Assembly (NCBI GenBank): GCA_045580165.1
Contig: JAZNNG010000059.1
Coordinates: 1 to 64,000, forward strand
Direction of reading: 5' to 3'
Origin: UBA4717 sp045580165
Lineage (GTDB): Bacteria; Bacillota; Clostridia; Oscillospirales; CAG-272
Length of the DNA: 64,000 bases
Shown: in pieces, positions 1 through 7,953 of the stretch
Numbering within the stretch: the stretch's first letter is position 1
Layout: every line of letters begins with the position of its first letter
Notes under the pieces: generated by a model
The model's database searches: none
What the model was told of the DNA's origin: nothing
What the model saw: the letters and a program-made list of their open reading frames with translations, nothing else
Position numbers and translations under genes: made by a program

Positions 1-35
1 CCCGCGCTGTTTGCCCGCGGGTGCTACCCGCAAAA
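1..35. repeat. GC-rich dispersed repeat fragment
   Basis: This end of the window carries a G+C-rich hairpin-forming stretch (TTTGCCCGCGGGTGCTACCC and flank). A closely related stretch lies at 51901-52018, also directly next to a terminator. It is probably one copy of a family of non-coding repeats near gene ends. The copy is truncated by the window edge. Confidence 0.5.
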
Positions 36-64
36 AGACCTCTGCAAATTGCAGAGGTCTTTTA
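32..64 (-). terminator. Rho-independent terminator downstream of gapA
   Basis: A perfect 10-bp stem (36-45 with 51-60, AGACCTCTGC/GCAGAGGTCT) has a 5-nt loop and A/T runs on both sides, so it can work in both directions. It lies about 100 bp past the gapA stop codon, with a GC-rich repeat piece in between. Confidence 0.75.
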
Positions 65-124
65 TAGTTAAATTTCAACAGACTTCAGGGTGATGGGTGA
101 AGATTTCGTTTTGCTCAATCTTCA

Positions 125-160
125 CGCGCGTATCGCCTGTCGGGGCGCCCCGACCGCGCA
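125..160. repeat. GC-rich dispersed repeat fragment
   Basis: The 17-mer TCGCCTGTCGGGGCGCC at 133-149 recurs exactly at 51963-51979, and the flanks are similar in both places. It abuts the gapA stop codon. It is likely the same repeat family as 1-35. Confidence 0.5.
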
Positions 161-1195
161 TTAGAGTTCTGCGAAATACTTGATGGTTCTTACCATCTGG
201 CTTGTGTAGGAGTTTTCGTTGTCGTACCAAGAAACTACCTGTACCTGGTATGTGTCGTCGCCTACCTTGGATACCATTGTCTGTGTTGCATCGAAGAGAG
301 AACCGAATCTCATACCGATAACGTCGCTGGATACGATCTGGTCTTCGTTGTAGCCGTAGGACTCGCTTGCAGCAGCCTTCATTGCAGCGTTGATGCCTTC
401 CTTAGTTACGTCAGCACCCTTAACTACTGCTGTAAGGATTGTTGTAGAACCGGTCGGTACGGGAACTCTCTGAGCAGAACCGATAAGCTTGCCGTTGAGC
501 CCGGGAATTACAAGACCGATTGCCTTTGCAGCGCCTGTGGAGTTAGGAACGATGTTAGCAGCGCCTGCTCTTGCACGTCTGAGGTCGCCCTTTCTGTGAG
601 GACCGTCGAGGATCATCTGGTCGCCTGTGTAAGCGTGGATGGTGCTCATAATACCACTTTCTATAGGAGCGTAGTCGTTGAGAGCCTTAGCCATAGGAGC
701 GAGGCAGTTTGTTGTGCAGGATGCAGCGGAGATGATTGCGTCATCCTTGGAAAGTGTCTTTTCGTTAACACCGAATACGATGGTCTTGAGGTCGTTTCCT
801 GCGGGAGCAGAGATAACTACCTTCTTAGCGCCTGCGTCGATGTGAGCCTGAGACTTGTCCTTGGAGCAGTAGAAGCCTGTGCACTCGAGAACAACGTCAA
901 CGCCGATCTCACCCCAAGGAAGATCCTTAGCGTCCTTTTCAGCGTAGATCTTGAGGGTCTTGCCGTCTACTGTGATCGTGCCTGCTTCGTCGTCTGCAGA
1001 AACAGTGTGAAGGCCTTCGCCTACTCTGCCGCAGTAGCCGCCCTGAGCTGTGTCGTACTTGAGAAGGTGAGCAAGCATTGAGGGCTTTGTGAGGTCGTTG
1101 ATGGCAACGATATCGTAACCTTCTGCACCAAACATCTGTCTGAATGCAAGACGGCCGATACGTCCGAATCCGTTAATAGCAACTTTAACTGACAT
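161..1195 (-). CDS. gapA: Type I glyceraldehyde-3-phosphate dehydrogenase
   Basis: This 344-residue cytoplasmic glycolytic enzyme oxidises glyceraldehyde-3-phosphate to 1,3-bisphosphoglycerate with NAD+. The N-terminal Rossmann motif INGFGRIGR (residues 7-15), the catalytic-cysteine motif SCTTNCLAP with Cys at about residue 160, and the C-terminal SWYDNE motif are all present. Length is normal for the family. The start is supported by GGAGG eight bases upstream of ATG. It is the only gene of its unit: no pgk, tpi or cggR neighbour is seen. A Rex-like operator upstream suggests control by the NADH/NAD+ ratio. The function is secure. Confidence 0.97.
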   Translation of the reverse strand: MSVKVAINGFGRIGRLAFRQMFGAEGYDIVAINDLTKPSMLAHLLKYDTAQGGYCGRVGEGLHTVSADDEAGTITVDGKTLKIYAEKDAKDLPWGEIGVDVVLECTGFYCSKDKSQAHIDAGAKKVVISAPAGNDLKTIVFGVNEKTLSKDDAIISAASCTTNCLAPMAKALNDYAPIESGIMSTIHAYTGDQMILDGPHRKGDLRRARAGAANIVPNSTGAAKAIGLVIPGLNGKLIGSAQRVPVPTGSTTILTAVVKGADVTKEGINAAMKAAASESYGYNEDQIVSSDVIGMRFGSLFDATQTMVSKVGDDTYQVQVVSWYDNENSYTSQMVRTIKYFAEL

Positions 1196-1253
1196 GTTAA
1201 AATCCTCCGTTTTATATTAATAATTTTGAAACTTGATTCGGCGGGAGCTGAGA

Positions 1254-1271
1254 GTGTTAAAAATTTAACAA
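1254..1271 (-). promoter_or_regulatory. Candidate Rex (redox repressor) operator of gapA
   Basis: On the minus strand this reads TTGTTAAATTTTTAACAC. It matches the Firmicutes Rex consensus TTGTTAA-N4-TTAACAA at every specified position except the last. It lies 58-76 bp upstream of the gapA start, where a repressor could block transcription. Rex control of gap genes is known in Clostridia. The call rests on sequence match only, and no rex gene is in the window. Confidence 0.65.
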
Positions 1272-1410
1272 CATATACTCATACCCCAACGCTTATTATT
1301 TTACATTATTTCGGTCAAGTTTACAAGTGTTTTTTTATATTTTTTATATTTTCGTCACTTTTAATTAAAAACTCAGTACGTGCCGTTCAAAATTGGGAAT
1401 TTTTACACCC

Positions 1411-2139
1411 TCAGCCTATAATCTGCGGCTTTTTCCACTCAATTGCCGCCTTGAACTTTTCCACGCAGTAGTCGTGCTCGCGCTCGGTCTTATTCGCGCC
1501 CTTGAGGAAAGCCATACTTGAAAGGCGTCTGATACAGAGTATTGTGTCCTCGGGAAGAGTGTAAAGTCCTTCGGTAAATCTGCCGAATTCGGTCTCGCTG
1601 AGGTATATTCCGCATTCATCGTAAAGTCCGTCGGGCGTGTAGCCGAGGATATCGGAAATCGGCATAAAGCCGTCAGCCTCTCTTACTATCGAGTAGGTGT
1701 AGGGGGAAAGCAGGCATATAATCGAGTCACCGCCGAGTATCTCCTGATTGAAGGTCTGCAGATTCTGACTCATATGCGACACGATGATCGCGTTTGCAAC
1801 GCCGTCGGTCTGTCCCTCGCTATCCTCCATCGCCTTGTTTCTCTCCTCCATCTCCTCTTTGGAGAGAATGGAGAGATCACGCAGACTTACCGTCACCTTT
1901 CCGTCACCCGTAATATCGTCGGGGGTGAGGTTTTCAAAGGCTTTTTCTATGTACTTTGCGTTCTGCACGGTTATGACCTCGGGACCTGCGTACATAATAT
2001 ACATATCAACGTCTTCTCTGCCGACCATCTGTATTATGCTGACTATGATAAACACAGTGAAGACCACTGCCACCAAGAAGATCCATTTATAGTGATACCA
2101 GAAGTTATCAAGCCATTTGTAAAGTCTCGTTTCTTTCAT
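1411..2139 (-). CDS. Membrane-anchored protein of unknown function
   Basis: The product has 242 residues. A short cytoplasmic N terminus is followed by one transmembrane helix (about residues 18-38, rich in V, I and F). A roughly 200-residue, mainly acidic domain follows that would face outside. No known catalytic motif was recognised. GGAAA lies upstream of the ATG. It is 18 bp behind the SGNH hydrolase gene on the same strand and probably shares its transcript. It may act at the cell surface with that esterase, but the link rests only on position. Confidence 0.6.
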   Translation of the reverse strand: MKETRLYKWLDNFWYHYKWIFLVAVVFTVFIIVSIIQMVGREDVDMYIMYAGPEVITVQNAKYIEKAFENLTPDDITGDGKVTVSLRDLSILSKEEMEERNKAMEDSEGQTDGVANAIIVSHMSQNLQTFNQEILGGDSIICLLSPYTYSIVREADGFMPISDILGYTPDGLYDECGIYLSETEFGRFTEGLYTLPEDTILCIRRLSSMAFLKGANKTEREHDYCVEKFKAAIEWKKPQIIG

Positions 2140-2157
2140 ATTGTTTCCTTTCGGGAA

Positions 2158-3237
2158 TTAATCAAGTTTCATAATACGGGCAATAACGGCGCCGATCTTG
2201 TCTGCCATTCTAAAAAAGCCGAGGTCGTTCGGATGAGCGCCGTCGCTTGTGCAGGACTCACGGAATTCTCCGTCAAAAAGTGTCGAGCCGTCTATGAAAT
2301 ACACGTTATTATCGCCGCGGGCTACCGCTTTGTTATAGCTGCTTATAATTACTTTTTTTCTTGAATCGTCCACTTTCGAATAGATAACAGCGTCGGGCTT
2401 TGAGATCATTATGTACGGAATGTCGGGGTGAGATCTTCTTATTATCTCGTAGAAGGGGTAATGTGTTTCTTCGAGATGCTTTGCGTCGGGCGCGTTGTGG
2501 TCGTAATCGCACACGAACATACACATATCAAGGCTTGCGATATACTCTGCCATTGCGGTCTGACCCTTGGCGCCTCCCGCAAAGCCGAGATTTATATAGT
2601 CAAGATTATATTTCTGTGAAATGAAGTTTTCGTAGGTGTTGCCGGGTCTGCCCGCCGCGGCGCCGTGGGTAATGGACGAGCCGTAGAACACTATCGGCTT
2701 ATCGTTACGGTATTTCGCGCCGCGCTCAAGCTTGCTTCCCTTGGCAAGACCTACGTATAGTTTCTTAACGTCTGAAAAATGCGGCATATTGATAAGAAAG
2801 CTCGTCATCTCGCCGTCCGTTTTCGTGTTCGCCTTATATTCAGCCGTTTTATAGTCAAAATCCTTGGCAGGTCTGTATGCTGCCGCGAATCTGTACTGTC
2901 CGCTTTCATCAAATTTGTAGAGATCAAATCCGTGAGTAAAAGAGTGGTTGCAGACCGTCGGTACCGCGCCGCGTCCGTACTCCACCTTGATAGCAACGAA
3001 GCTCGAATCGGTTGAGAAGTGTATTCTTCCTCCCGCACCGTAGCCGCTTTCAGCCGTTACCGTCACGCTAACCGTCTTGGCAATATCAAGCGGTATTCTG
3101 CGAGTCATAATTCCGTCCTGAGGCGGAAGGAGTCCGTAAATATCAAATTTGTCACAGGGCAGCTCGTACCAATCGACAGTACCCTCCTCTGCCACGTCAT
3201 TTTTCAAGAAATTCTCGTCGTAGATCTTACCGTTCAT
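2158..3237 (-). CDS. SGNH/GDSL-family hydrolase (probable carbohydrate esterase)
   Basis: The product is 359 residues from the ATG at 3237, which has GGAG upstream; a TTG four codons earlier is less likely. The N-terminal half resembles the beta-sandwich domain found before SGNH esterases. The C-terminal half carries the SGNH blocks: FYGSSITHG (nucleophile Ser), GFAGGAKG (oxyanion Gly), and DGAHPND near the end (catalytic Asp and His). No signal peptide is seen, so it is probably cytoplasmic and may remove acyl groups from imported sugars. It is first in a unit with the membrane protein downstream. The substrate is unknown. Confidence 0.8.
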   Translation of the reverse strand: MNGKIYDENFLKNDVAEEGTVDWYELPCDKFDIYGLLPPQDGIMTRRIPLDIAKTVSVTVTAESGYGAGGRIHFSTDSSFVAIKVEYGRGAVPTVCNHSFTHGFDLYKFDESGQYRFAAAYRPAKDFDYKTAEYKANTKTDGEMTSFLINMPHFSDVKKLYVGLAKGSKLERGAKYRNDKPIVFYGSSITHGAAAGRPGNTYENFISQKYNLDYINLGFAGGAKGQTAMAEYIASLDMCMFVCDYDHNAPDAKHLEETHYPFYEIIRRSHPDIPYIMISKPDAVIYSKVDDSRKKVIISSYNKAVARGDNNVYFIDGSTLFDGEFRESCTSDGAHPNDLGFFRMADKIGAVIARIMKLD

Positions 3238-3383
3238 TCCTTTCTCCAATCCAAAGCGTAATCATCATCAACCGAATTTATTTTAGCACAAAACTCCCCA
3301 CAGTTCAAGAAAAAACAGATTATTTTACAAATAAATCACAACCGCAACAGCTGTGACAGAGAAACGATCAAGCATAACACGTA

Positions 3384-3493
3384 ATATATACGGTGCTTCG
3401 CACCTTTGCCGCTTTTTGTAAAAAGCGGCGCAAAAACTTTTAGGCGCGCAGTAAGTCAACCGCAAATATTATCTCAGCCCATACCCGTTTGTC
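3384..3493. repeat. 110-bp direct repeat, copy 1
   Basis: The first of two nearly identical 110-bp units, 14 bp apart. The unit holds two hairpins: GGTGCTTCGCACC, and GCCGCTTTTT paired with AAAAAGCGGC. No ORF is present. The 430-bp spacer between the SGNH gene and rpsR contains little else. Confidence 0.85.
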
Positions 3494-3507
3494 TGCGGAA
3501 AATTATG

Positions 3508-3617
3508 ATATATACGGTGCTTCGCACCTTTGCCGCTTTTTGTAAAAAGCGGCGCAAAAACTTTTAGGCGCGCGGTAAGTCAACCGCAAATATTATCTCA
3601 GCCCATACCCGTTTGTC
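3508..3617. repeat. 110-bp direct repeat, copy 2
   Basis: Second copy, offset 124 bp from the first and differing at one base (GCGCGCGGT against GCGCGCAGT). It keeps both hairpins. The near identity implies a recent duplication or ongoing homogenisation. Confidence 0.85.
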
Positions 3618-3628
3618 CGATACACAAA

Positions 3629-3655
3629 AAAGCCGTCGTTTCCGACGGCTTTCGT
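3629..3655 (-). terminator. Terminator of the rpsF-ssb-rpsR operon
   Basis: Stem AGCCGTCG/CGACGGCT (3631-3638 with 3643-3650), followed on the minus strand by a run of T. It is 14 bp past the rpsR stop codon. Confidence 0.85.
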
Positions 3656-3668
3656 TGTGCTTGATTTA

Positions 3669-3926
3669 TCAGTCGCTTGTGAAGGGCATAAGAGCAACTA
3701 CTCTTGCGCGCTTGATGGCAACTGTAATCTGACGCTGGTGCTTTGCGCAAGCGCCCGAGATTCTTCTGGGAAGAATCTTTGCTCTTTCGCTTGTGAACTT
3801 TCTGAGTTTTGCAACGTCTTTATAATCGATGTAATCGATCTTTTCTGCACAGAACAAGCATACTTTCTTTCTCTTGCGGTTTGCGCGGAAAGGCTTCTGT
3901 GCGTCTCTTTCTCTTACGTTATCCAT
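3669..3926 (-). CDS. rpsR: 30S ribosomal protein S18
   Basis: The 85-residue S18 binds next to S6 on the platform of the small subunit. The typical basic N terminus, the CLFCAEK segment, the ROI motif region around YKDVAKLRKF and the C-terminal RRISGACAKHQRQ block are present. GGAGG lies eight bases before the ATG. It is last in the rpsF-ssb-rpsR operon, 24 bp behind ssb. The Cys-x2-Cys with downstream Cys and His suggests a possible zinc-binding S18 variant; that is inference. Confidence 0.96.
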   Translation of the reverse strand: MDNVRERDAQKPFRANRKRKKVCLFCAEKIDYIDYKDVAKLRKFTSERAKILPRRISGACAKHQRQITVAIKRARVVALMPFTSD

Positions 3927-3950
3927 TTGTGAAACCTCCTGTTTTCGTTA

Positions 3951-4394
3951 TTAGAACGGCAAATCCTCTTCGTCGGGAAGGGGCTCAAACTTTGCGTCTG
4001 ACTCCTTGGACGAGGACGCATACGGAACGTCGTTTGCCAAACTGTACTGCGAATCGGATTTGCTGTCAACGAAGTAAGCTTCGTCAACCTGCACGTCAAC
4101 AGACGTACGCTTCTGACCCTGTCCGTCGGTCCAGTTTCTTACCTGAACAGAGCCAACAACGCAAATCGACGATCCCTTGCGGAAATACTTGGAAATGAAC
4201 TCTGCCATGCCGCGCCAAGCAACAAGATTGAAGAAATCTGTCTGCTGAGCCTGTGCGTCCTCGCGGTTTGCGAATCTTCTGTTTACGGCAAGACCAACCG
4301 ACGTTACCATAACGCCTGAATTTGTCTGACGGAGCTCGGGGTCGGCTGTAAGTCTGCCGCCGAGTGTAATCTTATTGAGATTGAAGTTTGCCAT
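3951..4394 (-). CDS. ssb: Single-stranded DNA-binding protein
   Basis: This 147-residue protein coats single-stranded DNA in replication and repair. The OB fold begins MANFNLNKITLGGRLTADPE and includes FFNLVAWRG and FRKGSSICVVGSVQVR. A short disordered linker leads to the acidic tip DEEDLPF, which recruits partner proteins. The linker is shorter than in many SSBs. AAAGGAG precedes the ATG. It lies between rpsF and rpsR, the standard arrangement in Firmicutes. Confidence 0.95.
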   Translation of the reverse strand: MANFNLNKITLGGRLTADPELRQTNSGVMVTSVGLAVNRRFANREDAQAQQTDFFNLVAWRGMAEFISKYFRKGSSICVVGSVQVRNWTDGQGQKRTSVDVQVDEAYFVDSKSDSQYSLANDVPYASSSKESDAKFEPLPDEEDLPF

Positions 4395-4423
4395 TTGTCT
4401 GCTCCTTTCGTATTTTTCCTGAA

Positions 4424-4828
4424 TTACTCTGCGTCAGCAGCTTCTGCAGCTTCTGCTACGGGAGCTTCTTCTGCCTTTGCGGCTGCTGCGGCTGCTGCGG
4501 CTGCCGCCTTTGCTGCCTTCTTAGCAAGCATCTTTTCATCGAGCTTGATTACTACGGAACGCATAATACCATCGGTAATACCGAACACACGCTCAAGCTC
4601 AGCCGGGAACTCAGGAGCACTCTTGAAGTTAACGAGCACGTAGTAGCCCTCGTTTACGTCGTTGATCGGGTAAGCAAGCTTACGGCTTCCCCACTCATTG
4701 ACTTCCTCAACAGTACCGTTTTTCGCGATAAGGTCTGTGAACTTGCCGATGAGAGCCTTTACGCCTTCCTCGCCAAGAGCCAAATCAACGATAAACATAG
4801 TTTCGTAGGATGAAATGATTTTAGCCAT
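4424..4828 (-). CDS. rpsF: 30S ribosomal protein S6 with Ala-rich tail
   Basis: This 134-residue protein partners S18 in the 30S subunit. The S6 core spans about residues 1-97 (YETMFIVDLALGEE, NEWGSRKLAYPI, GYYVLVNFKS, MRSVVIKLDE). A C-terminal extension of about 35 residues follows, starting with lysines, then a run of alanines, then an Ala/Glu-rich end. Such low-complexity tails occur in some bacterial S6 proteins. GGAGGTG lies before the ATG. It is the first gene of the rpsF-ssb-rpsR operon and has a consensus promoter and a structured leader. Confidence 0.96.
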   Translation of the reverse strand: MAKIISSYETMFIVDLALGEEGVKALIGKFTDLIAKNGTVEEVNEWGSRKLAYPINDVNEGYYVLVNFKSAPEFPAELERVFGITDGIMRSVVIKLDEKMLAKKAAKAAAAAAAAAAKAEEAPVAEAAEAADAE

Positions 4829-4923
4829 TTTTACACCTCCTTGTGGACTTTAAGACCGCAGACCACCACTTCTAAAAAATTTGTCTGCGGTAAGGAGAGC
4901 ATACCCGAGGGCATGCTATACCG
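4829..4923 (-). promoter_or_regulatory. Structured rpsF mRNA leader, candidate S6:S18 feedback element
   Basis: The roughly 95-nt 5' UTR folds, on the minus strand, into a small hairpin (AGCATGCC/GGTATGCT around a CTCG loop). A 9-bp stem ACCGCAGAC/GTCTGCGGT follows, closing a 19-nt loop and containing CCG. Leaders upstream of rpsF in many bacteria bind the S6:S18 complex through a CCG-containing stem. Position and CCG fit; the detailed fold was not computed. Confidence 0.5.
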
Positions 4924-4930
4924 ATATGAG

Positions 4931-4959
4931 ATTATAGCACAAGTTCTTCTTTTTGTCAA
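4931..4959 (-). promoter_or_regulatory. Consensus sigma-A promoter for rpsF-ssb-rpsR
   Basis: On the minus strand: -35 TTGACA (4954-4959), 17-bp spacer, -10 TATAAT (4931-4936). Both hexamers are perfect, fitting a highly expressed ribosomal protein operon. Confidence 0.88.
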
Positions 4960-5073
4960 CAAAAATTTTGAAATCGCCACTGCACGGACGAAAATCGTCG
5001 CTTTGCACACCGCGAGCCTTGATTTTTTGCGTCATATGTGATAAACTGTAAAAAAACTTTTACACGGTGCGAT

Positions 5074-6237
5074 ATGGAAAAACAAAAGATCACGGAAATT
5101 ATAAATACCGCCGCAAAGGACGGCACGCTGAAGAAGATAGTCCTGTCAAAGCCCGTTGACAAGAGTGTTCTCAAGCGCGCGGTCATAATTGCAAAGGTAG
5201 GCGGAGCTCTCAAATATAAGCTCGAGACCTTTACCAAGGACAACAAGGCGTTTCACGAGCTACTGCCTCTTGACTCGGGCGCGGAGGTGATCGCCGAGTC
5301 TGCCCTCTCCGAGTTTATGCAGACCAACATCATCACCACCTCGGGCGAGTGCGAGATAAAGCGTTCAAAATCCGGAAGTATTCATATCGGCAACCGCATA
5401 AAGCCGGGCGGCGAGCGCTTCGCCGCAGAGGCACACGACAAGCTCAAGCGCCGCATTCTCGACGAATACTTAAACGAGCCGTTTCTAAAAAGCCTCGGTA
5501 TCTGCGACAAAAACGGACGTATTCACGACAAGATGCAGGCAAAGTACCGTCAGATAAACCGTTTTCTCGAAACAGTCGGTGACGTTGCGGACAAGCTTCC
5601 GCGCGACAGGCGAGTTATCGTGTACGATCTGTGCTGCGGCAAGAGCTATCTTTCGTTTGCCCTGTACTTCTATCTTGAGAAGATCCTCGGTCTTGATATC
5701 GAGATGCTGGGCGCAGACCTCAAGCGGGACGTTATCGACTACTGCAGCTCGGTCGCAAGGTCAGCGGGAATGAAAAACCTACGCTTCGTGTGCGGTGACA
5801 TTATGGCGCTCGGACTCAAGGAAAATCCCGATATGGTGGTGTCGCTTCACGCCTGCGATATTGCCACCGACATAGTTCTCGCCAACGCGATAAGGTCGGG
5901 TGCGAAAATAATTCTGTCAACACCCTGCTGTCACCACGAGCTTTTTGCAAGCGCAAAGCAGCTGGGTATTGCAAAGAGTCTTGACTTCGTGCTCTCCCAC
6001 TCGATGACCTCGCAAAAGCTTTGCGAGAATCTGACCGATTCGCTTCGCATAAAGACGCTCGAGGCTTACGGCTACAAGGTCGACGCGATAGAGCTCGTGA
6101 CTCCCGACGACACGCCGAAAAATCTTCTTATACGCGCCGTTCTCAAAAAGGCGCGTGACGGTGAGGCAGACCCGTCGCTCAAAGCGGCGAGAGATGCGGT
6201 CGGAGCAGAGCTGACGCTTGAAAAATTACTCAAATAA
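5074..6237 (+). CDS. SAM-dependent methyltransferase (Methyltransf_32 / TRM13-like)
   Basis: The product is 387 residues from ATG 5074; an in-frame GTG at 5038 is an alternative, and neither has a strong ribosome-binding site. The N-terminal ~170 residues are basic and without recognised motifs. The methyltransferase domain follows: YDLCCGKSYLSFAL is the SAM-binding loop, MLGADLKRDVI the acidic loop, FVCGDI the next motif, then VVSLHACDIATD and TPCCHHE. These last two are typical of a family related to eukaryotic TRM13 and METTL25. The substrate is unknown and may be RNA. It is a single-gene unit with its own terminator. Confidence 0.75.
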   Translation: MEKQKITEIINTAAKDGTLKKIVLSKPVDKSVLKRAVIIAKVGGALKYKLETFTKDNKAFHELLPLDSGAEVIAESALSEFMQTNIITTSGECEIKRSKSGSIHIGNRIKPGGERFAAEAHDKLKRRILDEYLNEPFLKSLGICDKNGRIHDKMQAKYRQINRFLETVGDVADKLPRDRRVIVYDLCCGKSYLSFALYFYLEKILGLDIEMLGADLKRDVIDYCSSVARSAGMKNLRFVCGDIMALGLKENPDMVVSLHACDIATDIVLANAIRSGAKIILSTPCCHHELFASAKQLGIAKSLDFVLSHSMTSQKLCENLTDSLRIKTLEAYGYKVDAIELVTPDDTPKNLLIRAVLKKARDGEADPSLKAARDAVGAELTLEKLLK

Positions 6238-6238
6238 C

Positions 6239-6279
6239 AAAGCTCCTATGCAGGATTTGTCCTGCATAGGAGCTTTTAT
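6239..6279 (+). terminator. Terminator after the methyltransferase gene
   Basis: Long perfect stem (6241-6255 with 6260-6274, AGCTCCTATGCAGGA and complement) with a 4-nt loop and a T run. It is close to symmetric, so it may also act leftward. Confidence 0.9.
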
Positions 6280-6330
6280 TTATTCGGGATGCCTCAGACA
6301 TAATCCTTCGCTGTAAAAAAACGGGAGCAG

Positions 6331-6350
6331 GGGCGATTCACGAATCGCCC
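6331..6350. repeat. GGGCGATTC inverted repeat
   Basis: Palindrome GGGCGATTC-AC-GAATCGCCC between two convergent genes. It resembles the GGGGCGAA...TTCGCCC arms of the larger element at 29652-29718. It could end the minus-strand operon, but there is no clear T run. Confidence 0.5.
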
Positions 6351-6377
6351 GTCCGAATTCAAGCCGTTATAATTCCG

Positions 6378-7403
6378 TCATTTAAGAATATCCATCTCGC
6401 CCTTGAGAAGCACGAGCGCTTCTTCAAGCTCTTTCGCGTGGGTCCTGTCTGTTTCTGCTCTGAATTTGCGCGGCGAGGTTCCGTATATCGGGAGGTTGAG
6501 CGAGAGCTCCACCTCTCCCCTTGACTCGCTCTGTATGCACACGAGCGACCAAGAATAAAGGTCGCACATTTTCATAAGTCCCGAAACAACCCGTCTTTCG
6601 TCGCTACCCTCGTCAAAGTACTCGTCTGCCGACACTCTTTTCTCGCCAGACGCGTTATTTGCGGCAAAGCTTACCGAAATGCCTATCGCGGTCTGACTCT
6701 TGCGAAGATTTACGTGCATAGCCTTGTCGGCGGAATATTTGAGCGCGGAGACCATCAAAAGTCCCAGCACGATGGATAGGTCGTAAACGCTTTCGCGGCA
6801 GATAACGAGGTCTGCCTGCTCGGAATTAAAGCTGACTCTGTATCCGTAGTCGGCGAGATAATCTCTGTACCTGTCGACCTCGTCACGAACGAAGTTTTCG
6901 GCAAAGAAGCTCTCCACCTTGGTTCCCGACACCGAGCCCGACCTGAGCGCCCTTCTGCCTATTTCGTATATTCTGCGGTCACCGTCATAAGCGTTTGGCA
7001 TCTTATGCACCTCTCCGCCGAACACGGGTATCAGGAGCTTTCCCGAATAAACCTCAAGCGCCATGTGAAGATATCCTGCAATACCAACGGGAAACACCGA
7101 CGTCACGAAGCGCGAATCAACGTACGCAACGGTTTCCGCATCAAGTATTCTCGCCCCGATAGCGTCAAAGCTTCTCTTTTGAGCGCCTATCACGAGCCCT
7201 ACCCTCTCGCCGCCGTTTGAGCCAAGCAGAAAATATCGGTTTTCACCGCAATAGTCCTTCATGCCCGCAAGCCTTCCTCTTAACGTGAGAGAGGCGAATG
7301 AGGGATTCTTATAAAGAAGCTTGCCCGTCTTGTCGGTCATACATACGGGTGCTCTTAATATATCAAGTCTTGTTCCTTCAAAAAATAAGCTGTCAAGTGC
7401 CAA
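6378..7403 (-). CDS. Degenerate sensor-kinase-like protein
   Basis: The product is 341 residues with a TTG start preceded by GGGGTAAGG. Residues 1-100 look PAS-like (APVCMTDKTGKLLYKNPSFASL). The C-terminal half resembles a worn HATPase domain: VYDLSIVLGLLMVSALKYSADKA sits where an N box would be, but the conserved Asn, the phospho-acceptor His motif and the GxGxG loops are not evident. It is probably a non-catalytic regulatory relative of sensor kinases. It is third in a minus-strand operon after a small membrane protein and an M50 protease. Function unknown; the domain reading is tentative. Confidence 0.5.
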   Translation of the reverse strand: MALDSLFFEGTRLDILRAPVCMTDKTGKLLYKNPSFASLTLRGRLAGMKDYCGENRYFLLGSNGGERVGLVIGAQKRSFDAIGARILDAETVAYVDSRFVTSVFPVGIAGYLHMALEVYSGKLLIPVFGGEVHKMPNAYDGDRRIYEIGRRALRSGSVSGTKVESFFAENFVRDEVDRYRDYLADYGYRVSFNSEQADLVICRESVYDLSIVLGLLMVSALKYSADKAMHVNLRKSQTAIGISVSFAANNASGEKRVSADEYFDEGSDERRVVSGLMKMCDLYSWSLVCIQSESRGEVELSLNLPIYGTSPRKFRAETDRTHAKELEEALVLLKGEMDILK

Positions 7404-7458
7404 TGCCTTACCCCGTCCGTGTCTTTTTCTTATATTTTACACCAAAACGGCGGTATCG

Positions 7459-7953
7459 TCAAGTGCGGCGCTTGCAGACTTTTGAAAACACCATATACAA
7501 AGCACTGATAAGAAGCCCCTCCCCCACGCCGTTCAAGGCGAGGTAGACCGCAAATATCCACACCGCCGCCGTTATCACGGTGTCGGCGGCGCGTCGGGCG
7601 ACGAACCTTCTTCGGTCACCGACACCGCATACGGCAAGAGTAATATCAAAGAGCTCTCCGCCGTCAAGCATACTGAGTGGGAGCAGATTGAACAGTCCGT
7701 AAGCAAGGCAGGCGGAGGACAGCTCTCCGCAGTCTGCTAATATGTGGGCACAGGCAATATTGCACGCGCTCCCCGAAAGGCTTACCGCCGCCTCCTTCAG
7801 GTATGATGCGAGTCCGTATTTTGCCTCGATTCCAATACCGAACGTGCCAAGCCTCATTCGCGCCGTTTTTATACCGAAAAGCCGCATAACGAGCAAATGC
7901 GCCGCCTCGTGAGTGAGCACGGCGAAAAGCACCGAGGCTATATACGGTATCAA
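7459..7953 (-). CDS. M50-family intramembrane metalloprotease (site-2 protease, SpoIVFB-like)
   Basis: This 164-residue hydrophobic protein cleaves, if active, a substrate helix within the membrane. The zinc motif HEAAH lies in the first helix (about residues 15-19), and the second metal site NLLPLSMLDGG fits the family N/P...LDGG motif at about residue 90. It is shorter than SpoIVFB (about 290) and lacks a CBS or PDZ domain. It overlaps the upstream gene by ATGA (7950-7953), so the two are translationally coupled, an arrangement that recalls spoIVFA-spoIVFB. Its role in sporulation or envelope stress is inference. Confidence 0.8.
   Translation of the reverse strand: MIPYIASVLFAVLTHEAAHLLVMRLFGIKTARMRLGTFGIGIEAKYGLASYLKEAAVSLSGSACNIACAHILADCGELSSACLAYGLFNLLPLSMLDGGELFDITLAVCGVGDRRRFVARRAADTVITAAVWIFAVYLALNGVGEGLLISALYMVFSKVCKRRT

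Noticed and set aside
596..1081. 161-residue ORF on the plus strand inside gapA
   Set aside because: It is the antisense shadow of a strongly conserved gene, with no ribosome-binding site or recognisable domain.
3384..3617. CRISPR array
   Set aside because: Only two long (110-bp) units with a 14-bp gap; no short repeats with unique spacers and no cas genes.
4395..4813. Plus-strand Cys- or Ala-rich ORFs opposite rpsF
   Set aside because: They arise from the reverse reading of the alanine-rich S6 tail.
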